From positions 147,071 through 211,070 of the forward strand of contig NZ_PDUD01000030.1 of assembly GCF_002646595.1 (NCBI RefSeq): a DNA stretch of 64,000 nt, given 5' to 3'. Origin of the DNA: Flavilitoribacter nigricans DSM 23189 = NBRC 102662. GTDB taxonomy: Bacteria > Bacteroidota > Bacteroidia > Chitinophagales > Saprospiraceae. Every line of letters begins with the position of its first letter. The stretch's first letter is position 1. Both the position numbers and the translations under genes were made by a program. Shown here one piece after another: positions 8,722-16,361 of the stretch. The notes beneath the pieces are model-generated. The model was not told the origin of the DNA. It saw only the letters and a list, made by a program, of their open reading frames with translations, and ran no database searches.

Positions 8722-9411
8722 ATGAATGATCCAAAATCTCTGTGGTTTTTAGAAAATATTGACATCTCCGGGCTGTTCTGTCCTAAAAAGATGGACTCGG
8801 CGCACGAAGCACAAACGCACAAGACTTTCAAAAAGGGAGATTACATCTACCTGCCCGAGGAGCACGCCGATAAGGTCTATTTTCTGACGGAAGGTCGGGT
8901 CAAGATCGGCAACTACGGAGATTCCGGTAAAGAGATCACCAAGACCATTCTGGGACCGGGTGAGGTATTCGGCGAGCTTTCCCTGATCGGCCAGACGGAA
9001 CGGCGCGATTTTGCCTACGCGATGGAAAAAACCAGTTGCTGTGTGCTGACGGTAGATGAAATGAAAAATCTGATGCGGGATCACGGAGGCCTCAACCTTT
9101 TCCTGATGAAGATCATGGGTTCGCGCGTCCTGCAAATGGAACAACGCCTCGAATCGCTGGTATTTAAAGATTCCCGCACCCGCATCGTGGAGTTCATTCT
9201 GGAAATGGCCGAAAAACGCGGCCAGCGGGTCGGTTACGAGTACGTCGTTCGAAAATTCATCACACATCAGGAAATTGCCAACATCACCGCTACCTCCCGG
9301 CAAACCGTTACTACCGTCCTGAACGAGCTTCGCAACAAAAATCTCCTTACCTTTGACCGCCGTCGTCTGCTGATCCGAGACCTGGATGCGCTGCGGCAGG
9401 AAATTACTTAA
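8722..9411 (+). CDS. Crp/Fnr-family transcriptional regulator
   Basis: A 229-residue regulator. Residues about 30-150 form a cyclic-nucleotide-binding-type beta-roll (FKKGDYIYLPEEHADKVYFL, LGPGEVFGELSLIG), followed by the long dimer helix and a winged helix-turn-helix near 185-225 (THQEIANITATSRQTVTTVL). The beta-roll has GELSLIG instead of the classical GELAL-x-RAA cAMP pocket, so cAMP binding is uncertain; no Cys cluster typical of FNR is seen at the N-terminus, although an isolated Cys occurs at residue 20. Its targets are unknown. Only 84 bases separate it from the helicase-nuclease gene. Confidence 0.92.
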   Translation: MNDPKSLWFLENIDISGLFCPKKMDSAHEAQTHKTFKKGDYIYLPEEHADKVYFLTEGRVKIGNYGDSGKEITKTILGPGEVFGELSLIGQTERRDFAYAMEKTSCCVLTVDEMKNLMRDHGGLNLFLMKIMGSRVLQMEQRLESLVFKDSRTRIVEFILEMAEKRGQRVGYEYVVRKFITHQEIANITATSRQTVTTVLNELRNKNLLTFDRRRLLIRDLDALRQEIT

Positions 9412-9495
9412 AGTGGCAGGAAATGTGGATAACGGAATAGGAGATAGTTTATTCCGCTATCCGACCGAGACCTGTTTTTAAAACGATCAAACTCC

Positions 9496-12400
9496 ATGTC
9501 CGACTCCCGGTCATCGGTTCTGCAACAGTATAATGCCTCCTTTCTAAAGGAGCTGGAAAGGCTCAATCCCGAGCAACGCCAGGCCGTAGAGCAACTGGAA
9601 GGACCGGTACTCGTGATCGCCGGCCCCGGTACGGGGAAAACCCATATCCTCAGCGCGCGGATCGGCCGGATCCTGCTGGAGACCGATACCCAGGCCCAGA
9701 ACATACTCTGCCTAACTTTCACGGATGCCGGGGTAAAGGCCATGCGCCAGAGACTGCTGGACCTCATCGGCCCGGAAGCCCACCGGGTACACATTTTCAC
9801 TTTTCATTCCTTTTGTAATAACATCATCCAGGAAAATCTCGAATTTTTCGGGCGGCACGATCTCGAACCCATCAGTGATCTGGAACGGGTAGAGATCATC
9901 CGCACCATACTGGATGAACTGGATAATAATCACCCACTCAAACGCGGGCGACTGGATGGCTATTTCTACGAAAACCATCTGTACGATCTTTTTAAAAAAA
10001 TGAAATCGGAAGATTGGAGCGTGGAAACGGTTCACCAAAGCATCGATCAGTATCTGGCTGGATTACCCGAGCGCCGGGAATTCATCTACCAGGTATCCCG
10101 CGGAGATTTCAAAAAAGGCGACCTCAAGGAAGCCCGCTACGAAGAAGCGGTGGAAAAAATGGAGAAACTCCGGGCCGCGGCCGCGCTCTACCCTCGCTTC
10201 GAGCGAGCCATGCGGGATGCACATCGCTATGATTACGACGATATGATCCTCTGGGTACTGCGGGCTTTTGAGGAGAACGAGGCTTTACTGCGTACCTACC
10301 AGGAACAGTACCTGTACTTTCTGGTCGATGAATTTCAGGATACGAATGGAGCTCAGAATGAGATCCTGAACCACCTGACTGCCTACTGGGAGAATCCCAA
10401 CCTCTTTATTGTCGGGGATGATGACCAGTCCATTTACGAGTTTCAGGGTGCACGTTTGAAAAATCTTACGGACTTCTATTATCGCTACGAACAACACCTG
10501 CATCTGGTTGTGCTCAAAAATAACTACCGTTCTTCCCAGATGATACTGGACAGCTCGCGCGAACTGATCCAATACAACGACCGCCGGATTATCAACAACC
10601 TGCAGGAACTCGGTCTGGAAAAATCCCTTACGGCCAGTAATCCCGCTGCGGCTGATTTTCCCCATCCGCCCAAAGTGGTGGCATATCCGAACCGGCGACA
10701 CGAGGAAGCCGACATTGCCGGACAGATCGAGCAACTCCTGGCGAACGGAGTGCCGGCCCGGGAGATCGCAGTCATTTACGCCCGCCACCGGCAGGCCGCC
10801 GCACTACTTTCGCTACTGGAAAAGAAACATATTCCCTACACGACCCGACGCAAAATCAACGTGCTGGATCTGCCAATGATCCGAAATCTGCGCATCCTGC
10901 TCGAGTATATTTCCCAGGAATCGCAGCGCCCCTACCGGGCGGAGCACCTCTTGTTCCGCATTCTCCATATCGATTTTCTGGGCATAGATCCGCAAACAAT
11001 TGCTCAGCTGAGTTGGAAGCTGGCCAACCTTCCACCGGAAGACCGCCCACACTGGCGGGACGCTATCGCGGATGAAGCATTGCTTCAACAGATCGGTGTC
11101 GACGGCGCACCCGTCCTGCAATTATCCGCATTTTTGAGATCGATGATCGCGGCCGTCCACAATACCGGATTGCCAAATCTACTGGAACTCATCATCAATC
11201 AAAGTGGCTTACTACGCTTTATTCTCAGTCATCCGGATAAGGTCTGGCATTTGCAGGTGGTCAAAACTTTTTTTGATTTCGTCCGGGAGGAAGCCGCTCG
11301 CCGCCCGCGGCTCCAGCTACACCGTTTGCTGGAGATCCTGCGCAGTATGGATGCCAACCGACTGGCGGTTCCGCTCCGCAAAACGCTGGAAGTGACGGAA
11401 GGAGTCCAGTTCCTGACCGCCCATAGTGCCAAAGGACTGGAGTTTGAACACGTTTTTCTGCTCGATGTCGTCAAAGATCACTGGGAACCGGGCAGCCGGC
11501 GCAGTAGTTACAGCTTTAGCCTGCCGGATACCCTGACGCTCTCCGGTGAAGAGGACGAACTGGAAGCGCGCCGGCGTCTGTTTTACGTGGCGATCACCCG
11601 GGCACGTACGCAACTGCAAATTTCCTACAGCCTGGAAGATCAGAGCAAGCCGCTGCAGCGCAGCCGATTCATTGATGAATTACCTCTGGAAGAGATCATC
11701 CAGAAAGTAGATAAAGAGGCGGAACCCGAAATTTTGGAGCTGGCCGAAGTCCTGCAGATGACGTCCAATACCCGGCCGCAGTTGCCGGCCCAGGATCCCC
11801 AACTCGTCGCTACGCTGCTGGAAGATTTTTCGCTGAGCGTTTCAGCCATGAACAGCTATCTGCGCTGCCCACTGGCGTTTTACTACCAACATATTCTGCG
11901 GGTACCCGTGCTGCAGAGCGAGGCTGCAAGCTACGGACTGGCTATGCACAATGCGCTCGAACGGCTGTTCGAACAAATGCAGCTCAGCAAGGAAAAACGC
12001 TTTCCCTCCGAGGCCCAGTTTCTGCAACTGTTCGACTGGGAAATGGAAAAACAAAGTCCCTTCTTTTCTCCCAAAGATTATAAGCGCAGACTCGAATCCG
12101 GCCGGCAAAATTTAAGTGCCTACTATCGCCGGCACGTCGGAGAGTGGCATAAGGCCGTACGCGTGGAACTCACCATTCGCAATACGGAGATCCAGGGCGT
12201 TCCGATCAATGGGATGATCGATAAACTGGAGTTGCACGGTTCGGCCCACGCCCAGGTCGTGGATTATAAAACGGGATCAAAGGATGCGTCGAAACTGCGC
12301 CGTCCCAACAAAACCTATCCATACGGCGGTAATTACTGGCGACAGCTCGTGTTCTATAAAATCCTTTTTGAAAGCTACGATAAATCCGGCCGAAAAGTGG

Positions 12401-12645
12401 ATAAAGGCAGTATCGCCTATTTGGATCCCGATACGAAAGGTCAATTCCAAACCAAACACATCACCTTTACCGCGGAGGATGTGCGGCAGGTCAAAGCTTA
12501 TATTCAGCAAACTTACGAACGCATTATGGCCCAGGATTTTTACGATGGATGCGGGGAGAAGAACTGCCCCTGGTGCAATTTCCTGAAACACAATCAGCAC
12601 GTAGCCAGTTTCAGCCTAGAGGAAATTGAAGAACTGGATGACTGA
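9496..12645 (+). CDS. UvrD/PcrA-type superfamily 1 helicase fused to a RecB-like (PD-(D/E)xK) nuclease
   Basis: A 1049-residue protein. The helicase half has the Q-like motif LNPEQRQAVEQ, Walker A GPGTGKT (residues 43-49), the DEFQDTN Walker B motif, DDDQSIYEFQGA, LKNNYRS, FLTAHSAKGLEFEHVFL and RLFYVAITRAR. The last ~270 residues form a PDDEXK_1 nuclease domain (SVSAMNSYLRCPLAFYY, HNALERLFEQM, VVDYKTGSKDASK). Four cysteines, C791, C1019, C1024 and C1027 (CGEKNCPWC), are placed much as in the iron-sulfur 'staple' nuclease domains of AddB. It probably unwinds and trims DNA ends in repair. It is a single-polypeptide helicase-nuclease, and no AddA/AddB or RecC partner is adjacent. A DnaA-box-like TGTGGATAA at 9424-9432 just upstream may be chance. 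Confidence 0.9.
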   Translation: MSDSRSSVLQQYNASFLKELERLNPEQRQAVEQLEGPVLVIAGPGTGKTHILSARIGRILLETDTQAQNILCLTFTDAGVKAMRQRLLDLIGPEAHRVHIFTFHSFCNNIIQENLEFFGRHDLEPISDLERVEIIRTILDELDNNHPLKRGRLDGYFYENHLYDLFKKMKSEDWSVETVHQSIDQYLAGLPERREFIYQVSRGDFKKGDLKEARYEEAVEKMEKLRAAAALYPRFERAMRDAHRYDYDDMILWVLRAFEENEALLRTYQEQYLYFLVDEFQDTNGAQNEILNHLTAYWENPNLFIVGDDDQSIYEFQGARLKNLTDFYYRYEQHLHLVVLKNNYRSSQMILDSSRELIQYNDRRIINNLQELGLEKSLTASNPAAADFPHPPKVVAYPNRRHEEADIAGQIEQLLANGVPAREIAVIYARHRQAAALLSLLEKKHIPYTTRRKINVLDLPMIRNLRILLEYISQESQRPYRAEHLLFRILHIDFLGIDPQTIAQLSWKLANLPPEDRPHWRDAIADEALLQQIGVDGAPVLQLSAFLRSMIAAVHNTGLPNLLELIINQSGLLRFILSHPDKVWHLQVVKTFFDFVREEAARRPRLQLHRLLEILRSMDANRLAVPLRKTLEVTEGVQFLTAHSAKGLEFEHVFLLDVVKDHWEPGSRRSSYSFSLPDTLTLSGEEDELEARRRLFYVAITRARTQLQISYSLEDQSKPLQRSRFIDELPLEEIIQKVDKEAEPEILELAEVLQMTSNTRPQLPAQDPQLVATLLEDFSLSVSAMNSYLRCPLAFYYQHILRVPVLQSEAASYGLAMHNALERLFEQMQLSKEKRFPSEAQFLQLFDWEMEKQSPFFSPKDYKRRLESGRQNLSAYYRRHVGEWHKAVRVELTIRNTEIQGVPINGMIDKLELHGSAHAQVVDYKTGSKDASKLRRPNKTYPYGGNYWRQLVFYKILFESYDKSGRKVDKGSIAYLDPDTKGQFQTKHITFTAEDVRQVKAYIQQTYERIMAQDFYDGCGEKNCPWCNFLKHNQHVASFSLEEIEELDD

Positions 12646-12713
12646 CCGCCGATACACCGGCACTACCAGCTGGTGAAATTTACTGATGATAAATAGGACT
12701 TATTCACCCTCAA

Positions 12714-12750
12714 CAAAAAACGCCATCTAACTCCCCACGAGCAGATGGCG
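12714..12750 (-). terminator. Rho-independent terminator of the GH3 lipoprotein gene
   Basis: Arms CGCCATCT (12721-12728) and AGATGGCG (12743-12750) flank a 14-base loop; read on the minus strand the stem is followed by six T (A tract 12715-12720). It lies about 100 bases past the GH3 stop codon. Confidence 0.75.
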
Positions 12751-12853
12751 CCATCAAAAATGAATTTAATCGGAAATCTTTAGAAAACGTAGTGCCGGCT
12801 TCCAGCCAGTCGGCAAACGTTTACCGACCGTAAGTCGGTTTTATGCGCAATTA

Positions 12854-15184
12854 TCACATATTTTTTCTGAGGTATTTGTCGGTTCTTGTATCGCTAATCA
12901 CTCCTTTCCAGTTCAGACCAAAGGAGAAATCGTACGCATTGCCTTCCGCATCCACATGCGGTTGCATATCAAAAGGCACATCTTCCATTTGTGTTTCTAC
13001 CGTGGACATGCTGGCCGGCATTTGCAGCGGCAGTAAACCGGAAGGTTCAACTTTTCCGGAAACAATATCCAGAATAGCCTGGTCCTGCACCCCGAAGTTG
13101 ATCAGTAGTGCATCAATTTCTTTTTCAAATTCGGCCACTACCGTCGGATTGGACATACGCAGGACTACCAATACGGGTTTATCGCCCATTTTTCTTTTGG
13201 TCTCCAGCACCGCTTCCAGATCCGAGACATTATTGGCTTTGACCGTCTTGTTTTTGTAAGTCCGGTTCAGCACGTCCCCTTCGCGGGCATCACCGGCCAA
13301 GCTGGGATCACGGGCTTCGGTTGCCGTATAGGTATCGTACTGTAAGCTGATCGGAAGAAAACCGTTTTCCCCATTTTTTGCGTCTTCTTCGCTGTATCCG
13401 GCCGTGCGGCCATTCTCCGGATTATTGATCACGACAATAGCCAGGTCAGCGGCTGCCGGATCATCCGTGGTATTGAAATATTTGGCGGCAATTTCGGGTT
13501 TGATCGGTTTTTCCCAATACGCGGGGATCGGTGCCCCAAAAAAGTTTTCAGAAGCCGGGACATATCGTTGGGGAATGTAAACCGTTTTTTCCTTGGCTAC
13601 CGGCAGCACGCCATCCTTGTTCTTCAATAGTACGATCGACTTCAATTGCGCTTCGAAACCCTCCGTCATAAAGTCTGCATTGCCTACCAGCGTTTTGGTG
13701 GCCTCTACATCCAGATAGGGATTTTCAAATAATCCGACCCGGAAGATATTTTTCAACAGTCGCACCGCAGAAGTTTCAAAACGCGCGCGCATTTCGGCTT
13801 CACCGTGTTCCTTTACCCCCATCTGGTACGCTTCGATCACCGGCCCGGCCTCATTGTTGCCGCCAAACTGATCGCAACCCGCCATGAGGATCTTATAATG
13901 GCGTTCCGCTTCGGTCAGGTTTTCTACGCCCCAGGGGGTTCTACCGAAAACCGCCATGCCCTCGTCGGGCCGCGTAACGCCCCAATCGGTACAAATAACT
14001 CCGTCAAAACCGTACTTGCCCCGCAACTGGTCCGTGATCATATATTTGCTGAAAGCATTACCAACATTTTCACCATTGGGATCCTGTTCAAAAGAGATCG
14101 TATAGTAGGGCATCACCGCGGAAGCCATACCGGTTCCACCCTCCAGGGCAAAGGCACCTTCGATAAAGGGCTTCATGTGGGTCTGAATATTTTCTCCCGG
14201 AAAAACGGCAAACTTACCGAAACCGTAGTGGGCATCACGCCCACCTTCACCGGTACCGCCTCCCGGCCAGTGCTTCACCATTGCATTCACGCTTTCGAAT
14301 CCCCAGCCACCTTCCGCCGAAGAAGTCTGGAAACCATCTACGTAGGCCCGGGCCATATCCGTACCCAGTTCCGGGCTGGGGCCAAAGGTGCCACTAAACC
14401 GGTACCACCGTGGATCAGTAGCTAGGTCCACCTGCGGCGAAAGCGCCGTAGCGATCCCCAAAGCCCGGTATTCCCGGGAGGCGACTTCTCCAAATCGGCG
14501 CACCAGATCGGGTTCGAAGCTGGCGGCCAGGCCGATCGGTCCCGGCCAGCGTGAAATATCTCCGCCGGCTCCGAGCGTGTATTCTTCATCGGAGTCAGCC
14601 TGGTGCCGTGGGTCGGAACTGTTATTGGCGGGTATTCCCAATCCAAGCCCTTCTACCAGAGCCTGGGCGTTGTTGTTCCACGTCGCCGCCACTTCCGGGC
14701 TTTCCACCGAGGTGATCAATACGTGCCGAAGATTATCATCCGTTAGGAATTTGACCTGCTGATCGGTGAGATCGGAAGCTTTTGCACCACTTTCCTCAAA
14801 AGTTTTACCGTCGTAGGTACCTCCCTGGCCAAATCCACCGCCGGGTATGCGCTGGTGTCCGCTGTAAAGCATCAATCCGGCGATCTGCTCGATCGTCATT
14901 TGGCCGGCAAGATCAGCGGCCCTTTCTTCAGCGCTTAATCTCCAGTCCTCGTAGGGATCGAGCGTACCGTTTTTATTCAGGTCCTTGAAAGCAAAACGGT
15001 CTACCGTGAGGATGTTTACCCCTGAACCCGACGAGTAGCCCAGCGTTTTTCCGCCGTCATTATGGACTATCTGAAACCCTGAAGCATTTTCACTTTCTGT
15101 CCATTTGGGTCCGCAGCTGTACAACATTACAATGAACAGGCCCAGGCACAAAAATTGGTAGGATTGTATGTCTTGTTTCTTCAT
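12854..15184 (-). CDS. Glycoside hydrolase family 3 lipoprotein (beta-glucosidase-like)
   Basis: A 776-residue protein with a lipoprotein signal (LGLFIVMLYSC, Cys24), so probably anchored in the envelope. The mature part starts with FKDLNKNGTLDPYEDWR, common in large bacterial GH3 enzymes, followed by the (beta/alpha)8 domain with KHWPGGG (304-310) and the nucleophile motif GFDGVICTDWG, in which Asp400 is the predicted catalytic nucleophile. The C-terminal domain follows with SNPTVVAEF and the final LPLQMPASM region. GH3 enzymes release terminal beta-linked sugars; specificity (glucose, xylose or N-acetylglucosamine) cannot be read from the sequence. A second GH3 paralogue lies at 50.5-52.6 kb. 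No polysaccharide-utilisation (SusC/SusD) genes are nearby. A terminator follows. Confidence 0.92.
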   Translation of the reverse strand: MKKQDIQSYQFLCLGLFIVMLYSCGPKWTESENASGFQIVHNDGGKTLGYSSGSGVNILTVDRFAFKDLNKNGTLDPYEDWRLSAEERAADLAGQMTIEQIAGLMLYSGHQRIPGGGFGQGGTYDGKTFEESGAKASDLTDQQVKFLTDDNLRHVLITSVESPEVAATWNNNAQALVEGLGLGIPANNSSDPRHQADSDEEYTLGAGGDISRWPGPIGLAASFEPDLVRRFGEVASREYRALGIATALSPQVDLATDPRWYRFSGTFGPSPELGTDMARAYVDGFQTSSAEGGWGFESVNAMVKHWPGGGTGEGGRDAHYGFGKFAVFPGENIQTHMKPFIEGAFALEGGTGMASAVMPYYTISFEQDPNGENVGNAFSKYMITDQLRGKYGFDGVICTDWGVTRPDEGMAVFGRTPWGVENLTEAERHYKILMAGCDQFGGNNEAGPVIEAYQMGVKEHGEAEMRARFETSAVRLLKNIFRVGLFENPYLDVEATKTLVGNADFMTEGFEAQLKSIVLLKNKDGVLPVAKEKTVYIPQRYVPASENFFGAPIPAYWEKPIKPEIAAKYFNTTDDPAAADLAIVVINNPENGRTAGYSEEDAKNGENGFLPISLQYDTYTATEARDPSLAGDAREGDVLNRTYKNKTVKANNVSDLEAVLETKRKMGDKPVLVVLRMSNPTVVAEFEKEIDALLINFGVQDQAILDIVSGKVEPSGLLPLQMPASMSTVETQMEDVPFDMQPHVDAEGNAYDFSFGLNWKGVISDTRTDKYLRKNM

Positions 15185-15379
15185 ATTGGCTTCATCCGAT
15201 TAATTACAATGCGTCATAATGACACAATATAATCATTTGTGTATTAATCCTGGTAATACGCAGTTAAAAAACTCTAGCGCTCCACCATGGATAGGCCCGT
15301 TCCCGCTTTACCTCCAGCAAGCGGAAAAATAAGATCAAAGTAAGTATGAAGAAATTTTGTGAGGCGTTGGTGGTCGTAA

Positions 15380-15691
15380 TTACCCGATCCCCTGCCCTCC
15401 CAGGATCTCGAGTTCCTGGCCTTTGGTCGGCGGACCATCCAGGATCGGCATCGCCTGACCGATCAAAGCTCTGACACCGTCTACCCGAAGGGAATCATCG
15501 TGGTCCTTTTTAGTATCCCACACTTCGGTTACCCAAACGGCATCCGGATCATCCGGATCCATTCCGATCAGATAGATCTGACAGCCCGGCGCATCGGATA
15601 ATAAAGCTGCGGCTTGCAGCAGGATCTCTGCCAGTTGTTCCCCTTTGCCGGCTTTAGCCTGTAATTTGCCGTGAAGAAAGTATTTTTTCAT
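15380..15691 (-). CDS. Putative quinol monooxygenase (ABM domain) family protein
   Basis: A 103-residue protein with the antibiotic-biosynthesis-monooxygenase ferredoxin-like fold: FLHGKLQAKAGKGEQLAEIL, a short central strand CQIYLIGMDP, VWVTEVWDTKKDHDDSLR and the C-terminal helix IGQAMPILDGPP. Members are small cofactor-free dimers, some oxidising quinols; many are uncharacterised. The conserved EVW and H in the KKDHDDSL region match the family. Neighbours (a GH3 gene and mazG) give no clue to its substrate. Confidence 0.8.
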   Translation of the reverse strand: MKKYFLHGKLQAKAGKGEQLAEILLQAAALLSDAPGCQIYLIGMDPDDPDAVWVTEVWDTKKDHDDSLRVDGVRALIGQAMPILDGPPTKGQELEILGGQGIG

Positions 15692-15792
15692 GTCTACCGG
15701 TGTTTGATGCTGAAAGTTAGCCTACTGATCGGAACAGGTGCGTGTACTTCCAATTAAAGATAAAGTTTCTCACCTCCCGAAGGGACGAAAAT

Positions 15793-16131
15793 TCATCGTA
15801 ATTTTTCATTATTAGCGTGCCGGTCTTTATCACGCACCGTTTTCTTTTCCAGGTTTTTTCGCAGCGCTTCCTCCAGATCAATGCCCGTTTGGTTGGCCAG
15901 GCAGATCAGCACGAACAATACATCCGCCATTTCATCCGGCAGATCGGTACGTGCACTGGCTTCTTTTTCCTTGGTTTTAAAAGATTGCTCGCCGTACAAC
16001 CGGGCCATCAGCCGGGCTACTTCGCCTACTTCTTCCATCAAAATAGCGGTATTGGTGAGCTCGTGGTAATACTTCACTCCGATGGTATTGATCCAGTGAT
16101 CTACGGTCTGCTGCGCTTCCTTAATCGTCAT
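15793..16131 (-). CDS. MazG-like nucleotide pyrophosphohydrolase
   Basis: A 112-residue all-alpha NTP pyrophosphohydrolase. It has the metal-binding EEVGEVARL (EExxE) motif and the second acidic helix DEMADVLFVLICLANQTGIDLEEAL, which together coordinate Mg2+ in the MazG superfamily. It is a single-domain form (not the tandem E. coli MazG) and likely acts as a dimer that hydrolyses non-canonical or surplus nucleoside triphosphates to monophosphates. The YedK/HMCES-type gene and dtd lie a few kilobases upstream on the same strand, but each appears separately transcribed. Confidence 0.9.
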   Translation of the reverse strand: MTIKEAQQTVDHWINTIGVKYYHELTNTAILMEEVGEVARLMARLYGEQSFKTKEKEASARTDLPDEMADVLFVLICLANQTGIDLEEALRKNLEKKTVRDKDRHANNEKLR

Positions 16132-16275
16132 AATGCGTTGGTGATATTGCTGATAAGATGTAATGATCCCGGGCGCTCCGGTGAGGTGGAGGCCAATGCA
16201 ACGTAAAGGTATTCTTTTAGAAAAAGAAATCAGAGCTGAAGTTGAAGAGATAGGAACCTAATGCCGGTTATGCAG

Positions 16276-16310
16276 ATCCATCCGAATGGTACCGGACCAT
16301 TCGGATGGAT
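16276..16310. terminator. Perfect 15-bp hairpin downstream of the propeller/cytochrome gene
   Basis: ATCCATCCGAATGGT (16276-16290) pairs perfectly with ACCATTCGGATGGAT (16296-16310) across a 5-base loop, 50 bases past the stop codon at 16362. There is no long T tract on either side, so it may be a transcript-stabilising or factor-assisted terminator structure. Confidence 0.5.
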
Positions 16311-16361
16311 AGAATTTAGTGGATTACCACCAGTTGATTTTATCGGTTGCAAGATCGAAGT

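Noticed and set aside
9424..9432. Perfect DnaA box TGTGGATAA before the helicase-nuclease gene
   Set aside because: A single isolated box; other single boxes occur in coding DNA at 30443, 36044 and 45763, often as Val-Asp-Asn codons on one strand. It is not a cluster.
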